Positions 19,061 to 27,599 of a stretch of DNA of 41,515 bases are shown piece by piece (the first letter of the stretch is position 1; each line of letters begins with the position of its first letter). Origin of the DNA: Candidatus Auribacterota bacterium (GTDB lineage: Bacteria > Auribacterota > Tritonobacteria > UBA1439); assembly GCA_026392015.1 (NCBI GenBank), contig JAPLCW010000157.1, positions 1 to 41,515 on the forward strand. The letters run 5' to 3'. The translations under genes were made by a program, and so were the position numbers. A model generated the notes under the pieces. That model did not search any database. It had not been told where the DNA came from and saw only the letters and a list, made by a program, of their open reading frames with translations.

Positions 19061-20236
19061 ATGAAGGTGACAATGATAGCGCGGGAGTATCCGCCCAATG
19101 TCTACGGTGGGGCAGGCGTCCACCTCCGCGAGCTTTCACGATGTCTCTCCAAGCTCATGGATGTTGAGGTGAGGTATTTCGGCGATGTGAGCAGCGAATC
19201 TCCTCACTTGATGGTCAAGGGGTATATGCCATGGAGCCATCTGGACTGTAAAATGCAGCCCAAATTCAATTCGATATTCAAAACCTTCTCCACTAACCTG
19301 GAGATGCTCTGCGATGGAATAGATTCTCAGATAGTCCACACCCATACGTGGTACGGCCACTTTGCCGGGTATCTCGCAAAGATTCTCTATGCGGTCCCAT
19401 TTGTCGCCACGTGCCACAGCCTGGAGCCTTTCAGGCCCTGGAAGGTGCATCAGCTGGGAAAGGGTTACGAGGTCAGCACCTGGATGGAGAAAATCGGGAT
19501 TGAAGGAGCGGACAAGGTTATTGCGGTATCCAAGATTATGAAAGAGGATATTTTGAAGTACTTCAATATCAAGTCTGACAGGATAGAGGTCATCCATAAC
19601 GGTATCGACCTCGACATATGGAAACAGAAGGAGATGGACCCCGAACTCAGGAAGAGATATGGCATAGAAGACGATTATATTCTTTTCATTGGCCGGCCGA
19701 CTGCTCAGAAGGGGATGAGATTCCTGATCGATGCAATGGAGTATATCCCGTGCCAGCTCGTGATGGGCGCCGTTGGCGCAGACACGAAGGAATACGAGGA
19801 TCTCATGATGGAAAAAGTGAAAAATAATAAAAAAATCGTCTGGATTCACGAGCATTTGAAAGAAGAAGAATACATTCAACTCTATACGAGCGCGAAGGTT
19901 TTTGTATGCCCCTCGATGTACGAGCCGTTCGGCATCATCAACCTGGAAGCAATGTCATGCAAGACGCCGGTCGTGGCAAACGCTGTAGGGGGCATTCTCG
20001 AGGTAGTGGCACATGAAGAAACAGGACTCCTCGTGGAGCCGGCGAATCCCAGGAAGATGGCCGACGCGGTCAACAGGCTGCTCAAGGATCCAGTGATGGC
20101 GAGAACGCTCGGCGAAAATGGCAGAAGAAGGGTTGAAGAGCTGTTTGGCTGGGACCGCATCGCCGACCAAACGAAGAAGCTCTACGAGAAGCTTGTCTGG
20201 AGCGCTGATGCCATGCTGCAAAAACAGCATATCTAG
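19061..20236 (+). CDS. glgM: Alpha-maltose-1-phosphate synthase GlgM (GT4)
   Basis: A GT4 glycosyltransferase of the actinobacterial 'glycogen synthase, Corynebacterium family' type. Experimentally studied relatives join ADP-glucose and glucose-1-phosphate to give maltose-1-phosphate, the GlgE donor. The 391-residue length fits. The N-terminus MIAREYPPNVYGGAGVHL is diagnostic; HTHTWYGHFAGYLAK, FIGRPTAQKGMRFLIDA and the nucleotide-sugar region SMYEPFGIINLEAM follow in order. The SD AAGGAGGGG precedes ATG 19061. A plain ADP-glucose glycogen synthase activity cannot be excluded, but glgE directly upstream favours the maltose-1-phosphate role. Confidence 0.9.
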   Translation: MKVTMIAREYPPNVYGGAGVHLRELSRCLSKLMDVEVRYFGDVSSESPHLMVKGYMPWSHLDCKMQPKFNSIFKTFSTNLEMLCDGIDSQIVHTHTWYGHFAGYLAKILYAVPFVATCHSLEPFRPWKVHQLGKGYEVSTWMEKIGIEGADKVIAVSKIMKEDILKYFNIKSDRIEVIHNGIDLDIWKQKEMDPELRKRYGIEDDYILFIGRPTAQKGMRFLIDAMEYIPCQLVMGAVGADTKEYEDLMMEKVKNNKKIVWIHEHLKEEEYIQLYTSAKVFVCPSMYEPFGIINLEAMSCKTPVVANAVGGILEVVAHEETGLLVEPANPRKMADAVNRLLKDPVMARTLGENGRRRVEELFGWDRIADQTKKLYEKLVWSADAMLQKQHI

Positions 20237-20251
20237 AGAGGATGCTGCTAA

Positions 20252-20419
20252 ATGTTTCTCTTTCAGTATTCCCCTGATTTTGTATTCGCGAATGCGGCCG
20301 AAAAGAGGATCGGACACACGAACAACTCCCTCGTCCTGGAGCAGGACCGCAAGAAGTACACCGTATCGCGCACCGGAATTGTGGTAATCCCGAAGCCTTT
20401 GCCGAAAGAGCTCGGGTAG
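20252..20419 (+). CDS. 55-residue ORF between glgM and glgA
   Basis: ATG 20252 to TAG 20417-20419, starting 15 bases after the glgM stop and ending 14 bases before the predicted glgA start. GAGAGG lies about 10 bases upstream. The peptide starts MFLFQYSPDFVFANAAEKRI and ends TGIVVIPKPLPKELG, a balanced soluble composition with beta-strand-like stretches and no TM. No family is recognised. Its tight fit in the gap and normal codon usage favour a real small protein. Confidence 0.55.
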   Translation: MFLFQYSPDFVFANAAEKRIGHTNNSLVLEQDRKKYTVSRTGIVVIPKPLPKELG

Positions 20420-20433
20420 ACGGGCATCCCCCT

Positions 20434-21915
20434 ATGAGCCGTTCTTGTGAAGGAGAGAAGAAGCTGAGAATCGTGATGGCCGCATCAGAAGCCGTCCCCT
20501 TTGCGAAAACGGGCGGCCTCGCGGATGTTGCGGGTTCCCTGCCACAGGCGCTGGCGGCGCGAGGGCACGACGTGCGCCTCATACTTCCCTACTACGGATG
20601 CATCAAGAAATCGTCGATCCCTGTTACCGACACGAAATTGACAATCTCTGTCCCTATCTCCAACAAATGGGAATCGGCCCGGATTTTTGAGAGCAGGCTG
20701 AAAGCGGGAAACCCGGTCTATCTCATCGATAGGGAGAGTTACTACAACCGCCCTGAGCTGTATGGCACCGCGGAGGGCGATTATCCCGACAACGCGGAAC
20801 GCTTCTGCTTCTTTTCGCAGGCAATCGTAGCGGTGATCAAACGAATGGGGCTGAACGTGGATGTCATCCACTCCCATGACTGGCAGACTGGCCTGGTGTG
20901 TCCCCTGATCAAGGTGGTGGAGAAAAACAGTCCCCTGTTTCAAAAGACGGCAGTGGCGTTCACTCTGCACAACCTCGCCTATCAGGGCCTTTTCTGGCAC
21001 TACGACATGCACCTCACCGGGCTCCCCTGGAGCGTATTCACACCGGAAGGAATTGAATTCTATGGGAAAATAAACCTCCTCAAAGCGGGGATTGTATACG
21101 CGGACGCGATCACGACCGTGAGCAAGAAATATAGCGAAGAAATACAAACGAAGGAGTTCGGGTATGGGATGGACGGTTTGCTCGCGCAGCGTCGCAAGGA
21201 TCTCTACGGCATTCTCAACGGGGCTGACTATACACAATGGAACCCAGAATCTGATCCGTTCATCATCCAGAACTACGCCCGCGACAATTGGGAGGGAAAA
21301 AAACGCTGCAAGGCGGATCTGCTGCATAGCTATGGCATAAAAACCGCTGCGGAAACCGCGGTCATCGGCATGGTGGGGAGAATGGCTGATCAAAAAGGGT
21401 ATGACCTGATCGCTTCCGCGATCGGTAAACTCATGAAGATGGGCGTTGTCCTCATCATTCTCGGGAAGGGAGAAGAGCGTTACCATCGATTGCTCCGCCA
21501 GTTATCCAAGGCTCACCCGGAGAGGCTAGGGGTGAAGATCGCATTTGACAATGCGCTCGCACACAAGATAGAGGCAGGGTCTGACTACTTCCTTATGCCT
21601 TCCCGCTACGAGCCGTGCGGGCTGAACCAGATCTACAGCCTCCGCTATGGCACAATCCCGATTGTCCGGGCGACCGGGGGCCTTGATGACACGGTAACGG
21701 AATATGACACGGGAACAGGCCGGGGAAACGGATTCAAGTTTGACCGGTACTCCAAGGAATCGCTCCTAGAGAAGATACGGCAGGCGATGGCACTTTATGA
21801 GCGCCCGCCGCACTGGGATAAAATCCGCCAGAACGCGATGACATGCGATTTCTCATGGGATCGCTCCGCCCATGAGTATGAGAAAATGTACAGGACTATA
21901 CTGGAGAAAAGATAG
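20434..21915 (+). CDS. glgA: Glycogen synthase GlgA (GT5)
   Basis: ADP-glucose-dependent alpha-1,4-glucan synthase, 493 residues. The ADP-glucose-binding motif KTGGLADV starts at Lys25, preceded by MAASEAVPFA; HSHDWQTGLV, FTLHNLAYQGLF and GMVGRMADQKGYD follow. The C-terminal catalytic motif is SRYEPCGLNQIYSLRYGTIP. The start is uncertain: ATG 20434 has no good SD, whereas AAGGAG at 20450-20455 would favour a later non-ATG start or the GTG/ATG near 20472. This classical enzyme is distinct from the GT4 GlgM just upstream. Confidence 0.93.
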   Translation: MSRSCEGEKKLRIVMAASEAVPFAKTGGLADVAGSLPQALAARGHDVRLILPYYGCIKKSSIPVTDTKLTISVPISNKWESARIFESRLKAGNPVYLIDRESYYNRPELYGTAEGDYPDNAERFCFFSQAIVAVIKRMGLNVDVIHSHDWQTGLVCPLIKVVEKNSPLFQKTAVAFTLHNLAYQGLFWHYDMHLTGLPWSVFTPEGIEFYGKINLLKAGIVYADAITTVSKKYSEEIQTKEFGYGMDGLLAQRRKDLYGILNGADYTQWNPESDPFIIQNYARDNWEGKKRCKADLLHSYGIKTAAETAVIGMVGRMADQKGYDLIASAIGKLMKMGVVLIILGKGEERYHRLLRQLSKAHPERLGVKIAFDNALAHKIEAGSDYFLMPSRYEPCGLNQIYSLRYGTIPIVRATGGLDDTVTEYDTGTGRGNGFKFDRYSKESLLEKIRQAMALYERPPHWDKIRQNAMTCDFSWDRSAHEYEKMYRTILEKR

Positions 21916-21946
21916 GTTTCAATATCCAAAATTCAAACTACAAAAC

Positions 21947-22016
21947 AAATCCCAAATACAAAATCAAAAATCGCGACAAAAGGATGCTGTTCCATGATGT
22001 TTGGGATTTGGGATTT
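21947..22016. repeat. AAATCCCAAAT word inverted repeat between glgA and the GalT-like gene
   Basis: AAATCCCAAATAC (21947-21959) faces TTTGGGATTTGGGATTT (22000-22016); further AAATTCAAAC/ACAAAATC words lie around it. It occupies the gap after the glgA stop and ends just before the SD of the next gene. Confidence 0.6.
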
Positions 22017-22034
22017 CCTCTAAGGAGGTCGACG

Positions 22035-23054
22035 GTGCCTGAACTGAGAAAAGATCCGATACTGGGAAGATGGGTCATCATCTCCACGGAGCGCGCACAG
22101 CGCCCGAAAGATTTTTTCACGTCTCCCGAGAAATCCGATGCGAAAAATTGCCCCTTCTGCGGCGGAAGAGAGGGAATGACCCCTCCGGAGATATTTGCCG
22201 TCCGCAGCAACGGCTCGCGCCCCAATTCTCCGGGATGGGAGGTGCGCGTCGTGCCGAATAAGTTTCCCGCGCTTCGCATCGAGGGCGATCTCGATAAGCA
22301 GGGGAGGGGAGTATATGACAGGATGAACGGCATCGGAGCGCACGAGGTTATCATCGAGACGCCTGATCACACTACATGCATCGAGATGCAGAGCCGCGAG
22401 TCGGTGGCCCAGATATTGGAGGTCTATAAGTTACGGCTCCTGGATCTGAGCCGCGATATGCGGTTCAAGTATATCCTCATCTTCCGCAACGAGGGAAGGG
22501 CAGCGGGGGCATCCCTGTCACACCCGCACTCGCAACTCATCGCTACGCCGGTGACACCGAAAAGGGTGAAGGAGGAGCTCACGGGGGCCATGGAGTATTT
22601 CAATTATAAAGATCGCTGCATCTATTGCGATATCCTGCGGCAGGAGATGGAGGAACACACCCGTATTGTCTATGAAAACGAGCAGTTCGTCTCGTTCTGC
22701 CCCTTCGCGTCAAGATTCCCCTTTGAGATCTGGGTGCTTCCCAAGAAACACCATGTCGATTTCCATAACTTTCCCTCGAACGAGTTTCCCATCCTCGCCG
22801 ACATGATGATTGTCACGCTCCGCAAGCTGGGAAAAGCGCTCGGCCATCCCCAATACAACTATATCCTGCACACAGGTCCCCTCCGCCGGCCACGGAAGGG
22901 ATACTGGACAACGATTGAGCAGGATTTCCACTGGCACATCGAGATCATGCCCCGGCTCACACAGATTGCCGGCTTTGAGTGGGGGACCGGATTCTACATC
23001 AACCCCACCGCCCCCGAAGAAGCGGCGAAGTACCTGAGACAGGTAGACCTTTGA
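22035..23054 (+). CDS. GalT-family nucleotidyltransferase (galactose-1-P uridylyltransferase or ADP-glucose phosphorylase-like)
   Basis: HIT-superfamily nucleotidyltransferase of 339 residues from GTG 22035, with AAGGAGG ideally placed; the upstream frame runs into the repeat. The family start LRKDPILGRWVIISTERAQRP is intact. Zinc-type cysteines appear in CPFCGG (about residue 40) and CIYCD. The active site reads HPHSQ (residues 163-167, predicted nucleophile His165), where classical GalT has HPHGQ. Ser at this place is known to me from the plant ADP-glucose phosphorylase branch, and the setting among glycogen genes makes an ADP-glucose substrate plausible. That assignment is inference; ordinary GalT activity is the alternative. 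Confidence 0.85.
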   Translation: MPELRKDPILGRWVIISTERAQRPKDFFTSPEKSDAKNCPFCGGREGMTPPEIFAVRSNGSRPNSPGWEVRVVPNKFPALRIEGDLDKQGRGVYDRMNGIGAHEVIIETPDHTTCIEMQSRESVAQILEVYKLRLLDLSRDMRFKYILIFRNEGRAAGASLSHPHSQLIATPVTPKRVKEELTGAMEYFNYKDRCIYCDILRQEMEEHTRIVYENEQFVSFCPFASRFPFEIWVLPKKHHVDFHNFPSNEFPILADMMIVTLRKLGKALGHPQYNYILHTGPLRRPRKGYWTTIEQDFHWHIEIMPRLTQIAGFEWGTGFYINPTAPEEAAKYLRQVDL

Positions 23055-23158
23055 GCGGGCTTTATAGATCAATCATGCTGAATTCCATGTTTTTTAACAA
23101 TATATTCCCTTTAGATCCGTGTTTTATTTGTTCTCAGTAAATTCTTAGTAAATTGTTT

Positions 23159-23262
23159 CATCTGTGTTCATCGGCGTTTATCTATGTCTATCTGCGACAT
23201 GCGTTAAAGATTCAATGTGTTGCACAGATGAACACAGATACGGCACAGATGCACACAGATAG
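23159..23262. repeat. CACAGATGAACACAGAT word inverted repeat after the GalT-like gene
   Basis: Arm 23159-23198 (ATCTGTGTTCATCGG and variants) faces arm 23222-23262 (GCACAGATGAACACAGATAC and variants). Each arm is several imperfect copies of a 9-12 base CACAGAT word, so many registers of pairing are possible. It fills most of the gap 23055-23313, where I see no gene. Confidence 0.75.
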
Positions 23263-23270
23263 ATTCGGTT

Positions 23271-23293
23271 GCGACCTTAGGTTGTACTGCGAC
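23271..23293 (+). repeat. GCGACC-TTA-GGTTGT hairpin before the GH57 gene
   Basis: GCGACC (23271-23276) pairs with GGTTGT (23280-23285) if G-U pairs are allowed. GTTGT (23281-23285) can instead pair with GCGAC (23289-23293) across a 3-base loop, followed by AAAAAG. This parallels the GCGGCC hairpin before glgM, with changes that keep RNA pairing. Confidence 0.45.
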
Positions 23294-23313
23294 AAAAAGA
23301 TCACGAAAAACCC

Positions 23314-25488
23314 ATGAGAGATATCTGCCTCGCGATGTACTGGCACATGCACCAGCCGTACTACTATGATCCCTCGTCCGGCGCGAGCACGATGCCGTGG
23401 GTACGGATGCACGCGACGCGCGGCTATTTCGACCTCATCACGATCCTCCAGGATTATCCGGAGATCCGGCAAACATTCAATTATGTTCCCTCGCTCCTGA
23501 AACAGATCGAGAGATACACGCGAGGCGAGGTCCGTGATATCTGCCTGGAGCACAGCGAGAAACCCGCCTCTGAGCTTACCCCTGAAGAGAAGGAATTCAT
23601 CCTCTGGAATTTCTTCATGGTAAACTGGGACACTATGCTGGGGCCGTACCCCCGCTACAAGGAACTCCTCTACAAGCGAGGCGCATCGATCGCGGAAAGT
23701 TCCATCTCCGATATCCTCGATCGTTTCACCGAACGGGATTTGAGAGATCTCCAGGTGTGGTTTAACCTGGCGTGGTTCGGTTTCAGGGCCTGCGCTCTCT
23801 TCCCGGAATTGAACGATCTGCGGAGACGGGGTTCGGGCTTCTCCGAGAAAGACAAGCAGCGCGTGCTCCAGATCCAATCGGAGATACTGATGAAGATTAT
23901 TCCCCTCCACCGGCAGGCTATGGAGGGAGGACAGATTGAGCTCAGCACCACCCCCTATTACCACCCGATCATGCCGCTCGTGTACGACACGGACATTGCC
24001 CGCCGCGCGATGCCCGATGCTCCTCTGCCGTTGCGCTTCCACCATCCCGAGGATGTTGAGGCGCAACTTGCCGCAGCAGTGTGTTACCACGAGCAGATCT
24101 TCGGCGTAAAACCGCAAGGACTCTGGCCGTCGGAGGGGTCGGTCTGTCCCGAGATCATACCTCTCATTGCAGGACAGGGCATTCGCTGGATGGCGACCGA
24201 CGAGGGGGTGCTTTTCAGATCCGTGCAGAGCAGGGACCGCTTCCGTATGCTCTACCAGCCATACCGGGTGGAATACAAAGACGCTGCCGTGAATATGGTT
24301 TTCCGGGACAGAGAACTCTCGGATCGGATCGGCTTCAGTTACGCACTTAACGAGGGGAAGCGCGCCACCGCGGATTTCATCCTGAAGCTGACGGACATAG
24401 CGAAACGAGTTCCCAGGGACGGAGCTTTGGTGAGCGTCATCCTGGACGGAGAAAATCCATGGCAGAATTACCCCGACGATGGCGAGGGCTTCTTGCGTTC
24501 CCTTTATGAGGAACTCAGCAAGGGATCGTTCGTGCGCACCATGCGGATAGGCGAATACCTCGATGAGAATCCACCCTCAGAGGTAATCGGGAACCTTCAC
24601 AGCGGTTCCTGGATCGACAGCAACTACAGCGTTTGGATAGGGGAGGAGGAAGACAACGCTGCATGGGACCTGCTTGGCAGCACCAGAGCGGCGCTGAAGC
24701 AGCGGGAGTCCTCAGCCCCGGTGGAGAGCGTGAAATCCGCCCTTGAAGAAATCTACGCGGCGGAGGGAAGCGACTGGTTCTGGTGGTACGGGGATCGGTT
24801 TTCAAGCGACAATGATGCCGCGTTTGACGAGCTGTTTCGCTCCCATTTGAAGAACGTGTATACCCTGATTGGCGAGAAGCCCCCCGAAGCCCTCGACAAC
24901 CCCATTATTAACCTTGGCAGGGTATCGGTATCGGATGAGCCGAAGGCCTTCCTGAAGCCGACAATTGATGGACGGGAGAGTTCATATTACGAATGGGTGG
25001 ACGCGGGGCGGTACAGCGAGATCCGTTCGGACAGCACCATGTGCAAAACAGAGGCATTTATAAAGGGGATCATGTATGGTTTTGACGCGAAAACCTTGTT
25101 TCTGCGGATCGACCCGGTTAAGAAACAAGTGGAAAAGAGGCAAAAAGACGACTACCGAATCCATATCCATTTCACGAGCCCACGCGAATGCCGAGTTGCG
25201 TTTCTCCTCAAGGCCAGCGAGGACGCGTCCGGAAAGTTTGAGATCGGCCACAGGGAACCATCCGGCCGATACGGGAGAGGGGAAACCTATAACACGATCG
25301 CCATCGACAGGATCATCGAGCTCGCAATCCCGTTTCGCAACCTCGGTTTCAAACAGGGGGCAGAGGTCTGTTTTTATGTTCAGGTGAAGACGGGTGAACT
25401 GGAACTGGAACGATACCCGCGTGGCGGATATATTTCATGTATCCTTCCGGACGAAAATTTCGAGCCCGAGCACTGGACTGCTTCATAG
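23314..25488 (+). CDS. Glycoside hydrolase family 57 (alpha-glucan-acting)
   Basis: A 724-residue GH57 enzyme. The N-terminus has the family's HMHQPYY motif after strand 1. The predicted nucleophile is Glu274 in LWPSEGSVCPE and the acid/base Asp378 in VILDGENPWQNY. A C-terminal beta-rich domain (from about residue 540) resembles the glucodextranase/DOMON-like modules attached to some GH57 amylases. No signal peptide is present, so it probably acts in the cytoplasm on stored glucan. The ATG lacks a clear SD. GH57 covers amylase, amylopullulanase, branching enzyme and 4-alpha-glucanotransferase activities; I cannot choose among them. It ends the glycogen cluster. Confidence 0.88.
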   Translation: MRDICLAMYWHMHQPYYYDPSSGASTMPWVRMHATRGYFDLITILQDYPEIRQTFNYVPSLLKQIERYTRGEVRDICLEHSEKPASELTPEEKEFILWNFFMVNWDTMLGPYPRYKELLYKRGASIAESSISDILDRFTERDLRDLQVWFNLAWFGFRACALFPELNDLRRRGSGFSEKDKQRVLQIQSEILMKIIPLHRQAMEGGQIELSTTPYYHPIMPLVYDTDIARRAMPDAPLPLRFHHPEDVEAQLAAAVCYHEQIFGVKPQGLWPSEGSVCPEIIPLIAGQGIRWMATDEGVLFRSVQSRDRFRMLYQPYRVEYKDAAVNMVFRDRELSDRIGFSYALNEGKRATADFILKLTDIAKRVPRDGALVSVILDGENPWQNYPDDGEGFLRSLYEELSKGSFVRTMRIGEYLDENPPSEVIGNLHSGSWIDSNYSVWIGEEEDNAAWDLLGSTRAALKQRESSAPVESVKSALEEIYAAEGSDWFWWYGDRFSSDNDAAFDELFRSHLKNVYTLIGEKPPEALDNPIINLGRVSVSDEPKAFLKPTIDGRESSYYEWVDAGRYSEIRSDSTMCKTEAFIKGIMYGFDAKTLFLRIDPVKKQVEKRQKDDYRIHIHFTSPRECRVAFLLKASEDASGKFEIGHREPSGRYGRGETYNTIAIDRIIELAIPFRNLGFKQGAEVCFYVQVKTGELELERYPRGGYISCILPDENFEPEHWTAS

Positions 25489-25670
25489 TAAATCCCTTTT
25501 TCTCTTGTAGTGTCCGCATACTGTTCTTGTCACGCCTTTGCGTTTGCCAACCGGCAGACCCGCCAATCCGCCTCCCCCTATGGGGAAAGAAAGAACATGG
25601 CCGCGCTATTGGATGATGGACGGGAAAGACCCCACTTTTCTACGCAACTTAACACACATCAAAAATAGGT

Positions 25671-25928
25671 TCATGACGGATTACTGTGATGCGCACGATA
25701 ACGCTGTAGGTGCTTGATGTATCAAGCCCGCATCAATCTGCATGGCAAAGAACGGGTTCGCTAAATCGAGCCGCTACAAAAATAGCCGTTCGCTCATAGA
25801 CCGGATTATTGCTTTTGCCTCATCCCTGTTTTGGCTGGTTTGAGCAGAGCCATTGAAGGCTCGACCTCAAGCCAGCCAGTAAGACGCAGCGTGTCTGGCA
25901 GATATTATGTAACCTAAATCCGTCATGA
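25671..25928. repeat. Non-coding element bounded by a 12-bp perfect inverted repeat
   Basis: TCATGACGGATT (25671-25682) and its exact complement AATCCGTCATGA (25917-25928) bound 258 bases without a gene. Inside are a GCTTGAT-GT-ATCAAGC hairpin (about 25710-25725) and a strong two-tier hairpin: 25833-25844 with 25866-25877 (12 bp, one G-U) enclosing AGCC 25848-25851 with GGCT 25858-25861. MITE copy 2 begins 4 bases to the right. The flanking stretch 25489-25670 shows no gene. The whole looks like a mobile-element remnant or a structured RNA locus. Confidence 0.5.
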
Positions 25929-25931
25929 GCC

Positions 25932-26077
25932 GTAAGGGGTCACTTATGGGTGGTATCCATTTCGCTTGTCATCCCGGCACTTCGACTGCGCTCAGTGTAA
26001 ACTCGAGCGGGGATCCATTATGAAACCTGGATTCCTGCTGAAGTTTACCCTCGTGAAAACGGGGGCAGGAATGACAT
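25932..26077. mobile_element. MITE-like element, copy 2 (right end missing)
   Basis: It begins with the same GTAAGGGGTCACTTATGGG end as the other copies and is nearly identical to copy 3 (about three differences by eye over 146 bases). It stops at ATGACAT 26071-26077; the right terminal repeat is absent, and no target duplication can be found. The core, 25967-26076, is in the opposite orientation to that of copy 1 relative to the left end. Confidence 0.8.
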
Positions 26078-26093
26078 TTATTATTACCGTGGA

Positions 26094-26121
26094 TTGAATC
26101 CCTGAGCCTTTGTGTTATAAT
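26094..26121 (+). promoter_or_regulatory. Sigma-70-type promoter upstream of the AAA ATPase gene
   Basis: TTGAAT (26094-26099) and a perfect TATAAT (26116-26121) with a 16-base spacer, starting 17 bases after the truncated MITE. The following 80 bases to the ATG are very AT-rich. Confidence 0.5.
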
Positions 26122-26203
26122 GTGTAACGATATTATGTTAAAAGTCATATAATAAAATAAATCATATTTAACATATATTAGTTACATATCATGATAAAAT
26201 AAA

Positions 26204-27415
26204 ATGAATACGACTACCGGCGCAAGATATTCCGGCATTCCACTCTCTGCCGCTATCCGTCACAACCCGTTCTGGAATGCCCCCATAGACTGTTCCTCCC
26301 TCAATCTTTTTACGGGCAGAGAGAATGAACTCGATCTTATGCGCTCCGGCTTGGAGCGCAGCCGTCGCATCCTGCTGATCGAAGGGGCTCCTGGTGTTGG
26401 AAAGAGATCTCTTGGGAATTACTTCAGGTTTGAGCGGGCTATCCGCGGGTTATGCCTGAGCCCCGAACCGGAGCTGGATTTCCCCGCCGAATGCGCCCAA
26501 TCGCATTTTTGGGCGCTCGCGGCGCGTGTTGCGCTCAATAAAATCATTAAAGAAACGCATGCGCCTGGAGCCCAAGCCCTCAAGGCATTTATGCGTCCGC
26601 ACGACTCTCTGATTAAAAAATGGGCGCGTGCACATATGAAAGAACTGCGGGAATGTCTGGATATAGATAGACTGCGCTACTACTCCCACAGGAAGCCTAT
26701 CCCCGCGTCTCCTGAACTGGTGGAATGCCTGGATTACCTCGCCCAATTCGCGGTTTCTATGGGGTTTACAGAAGGTTTGATTTTTCAACTAAGGGTGGGG
26801 GAGGGGAGGGCAACTCCCCCTGAACTAATACAGTCCCTTTGCCGGCCCCATATCACGTGGATTGTCACAGGTCTTTCCGGTTCGGGTCGAGCGGCTGCGG
26901 AAACATCTGAAAGCGTTACCTGGATCGATCTCTCCCCTTTGTCGATGCATTGCATGACATATCTTGTCAAAAAAAGACTCGGCGAAAGTCCGTCTCTTCT
27001 GAGCGAGGACATTTTAAAATATCTCTATAACGCAACGGAAGCAAACCTGGGGTATATCATGGAAGTCTGCGCCCAGCTCTTTGATCGTATTTCTTATCAA
27101 CAGGGTCTTGTCACATCTCTCAATCTGAAATATACAAAGCCTCTGATCCTTTCTATAGCGCACAATAAGATCGCAGCCGCGTCTCCCAGCAGGCTTTCTG
27201 AGTCGATCTTGAGGCATCTATCCAGGACCAGGCTTTTGACCACCGGAAGGCTTTCTCGTGCCCTAAGGAAGAAGCAGGCCAGCGTATCCAGGATTCTCTC
27301 TAAATTAAAGGAAAAAGGCCTTGTAACCTGCCATTCCGTCGGTCGTGAGCATCTTTACAGGGCATGCCCCGCCGCCAGAATAATCTATGGCCGAAAGGAC
27401 AGGCTCCCCGTATAA
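26204..27415 (+). CDS. Stand-alone AAA ATPase with C-terminal winged helix (archaeal-ATPase-like)
   Basis: A 403-residue protein resembling the 'ATPase domain, mainly archaeal' STAND-like group. FTGRENELDLMRSGLERS (residues 36-53) precedes Walker A GAPGVGKRSL (61-70). A helical middle region follows, with a sensor-like VTGLSGSGRA strand. The last 80 residues form a winged-helix reader: ILRHLSRTRLLTTGRLSRAL, then QASVSRILSKLKEKGLV. There is no visible SD before ATG 26204, unlike most genes here, and the upstream DNA is AT-rich and carries repeat elements, which suggests acquisition. Targets are unknown; regulation or mobile-element control are both possible. Confidence 0.75.
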   Translation: MNTTTGARYSGIPLSAAIRHNPFWNAPIDCSSLNLFTGRENELDLMRSGLERSRRILLIEGAPGVGKRSLGNYFRFERAIRGLCLSPEPELDFPAECAQSHFWALAARVALNKIIKETHAPGAQALKAFMRPHDSLIKKWARAHMKELRECLDIDRLRYYSHRKPIPASPELVECLDYLAQFAVSMGFTEGLIFQLRVGEGRATPPELIQSLCRPHITWIVTGLSGSGRAAAETSESVTWIDLSPLSMHCMTYLVKKRLGESPSLLSEDILKYLYNATEANLGYIMEVCAQLFDRISYQQGLVTSLNLKYTKPLILSIAHNKIAAASPSRLSESILRHLSRTRLLTTGRLSRALRKKQASVSRILSKLKEKGLVTCHSVGREHLYRACPAARIIYGRKDRLPV

Positions 27416-27599
27416 TAATCAAAGCTTATCTCGTTTAAAATGTTATCCACAGGTTATTCATAATCCATCACAACAATCTGCGGCCCAAAATGATAAAGAA
27501 TATCCACTTATCTTTAATAGTTTACATAAGGCTTATTATGGGAATCTGTGTCCGATTTGGAAAAACATCTATTTTGGCTGAAATGCCTCTTTTTGTTTT

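Noticed and set aside
25742..25843. 33-codon ORF starting MAKNGFAKSSRYKNS
   Set aside because: Too short, no SD, and it ends inside the strong hairpin; better explained as part of the non-coding element.
27443..27451. Perfect DnaA box TTATCCACA in an AT-rich gap, possible replication origin
   Set aside because: Only one exact box and one near match; no origin-type neighbours (dnaA, dnaN, gyrB, rpmH) and no cluster of boxes.
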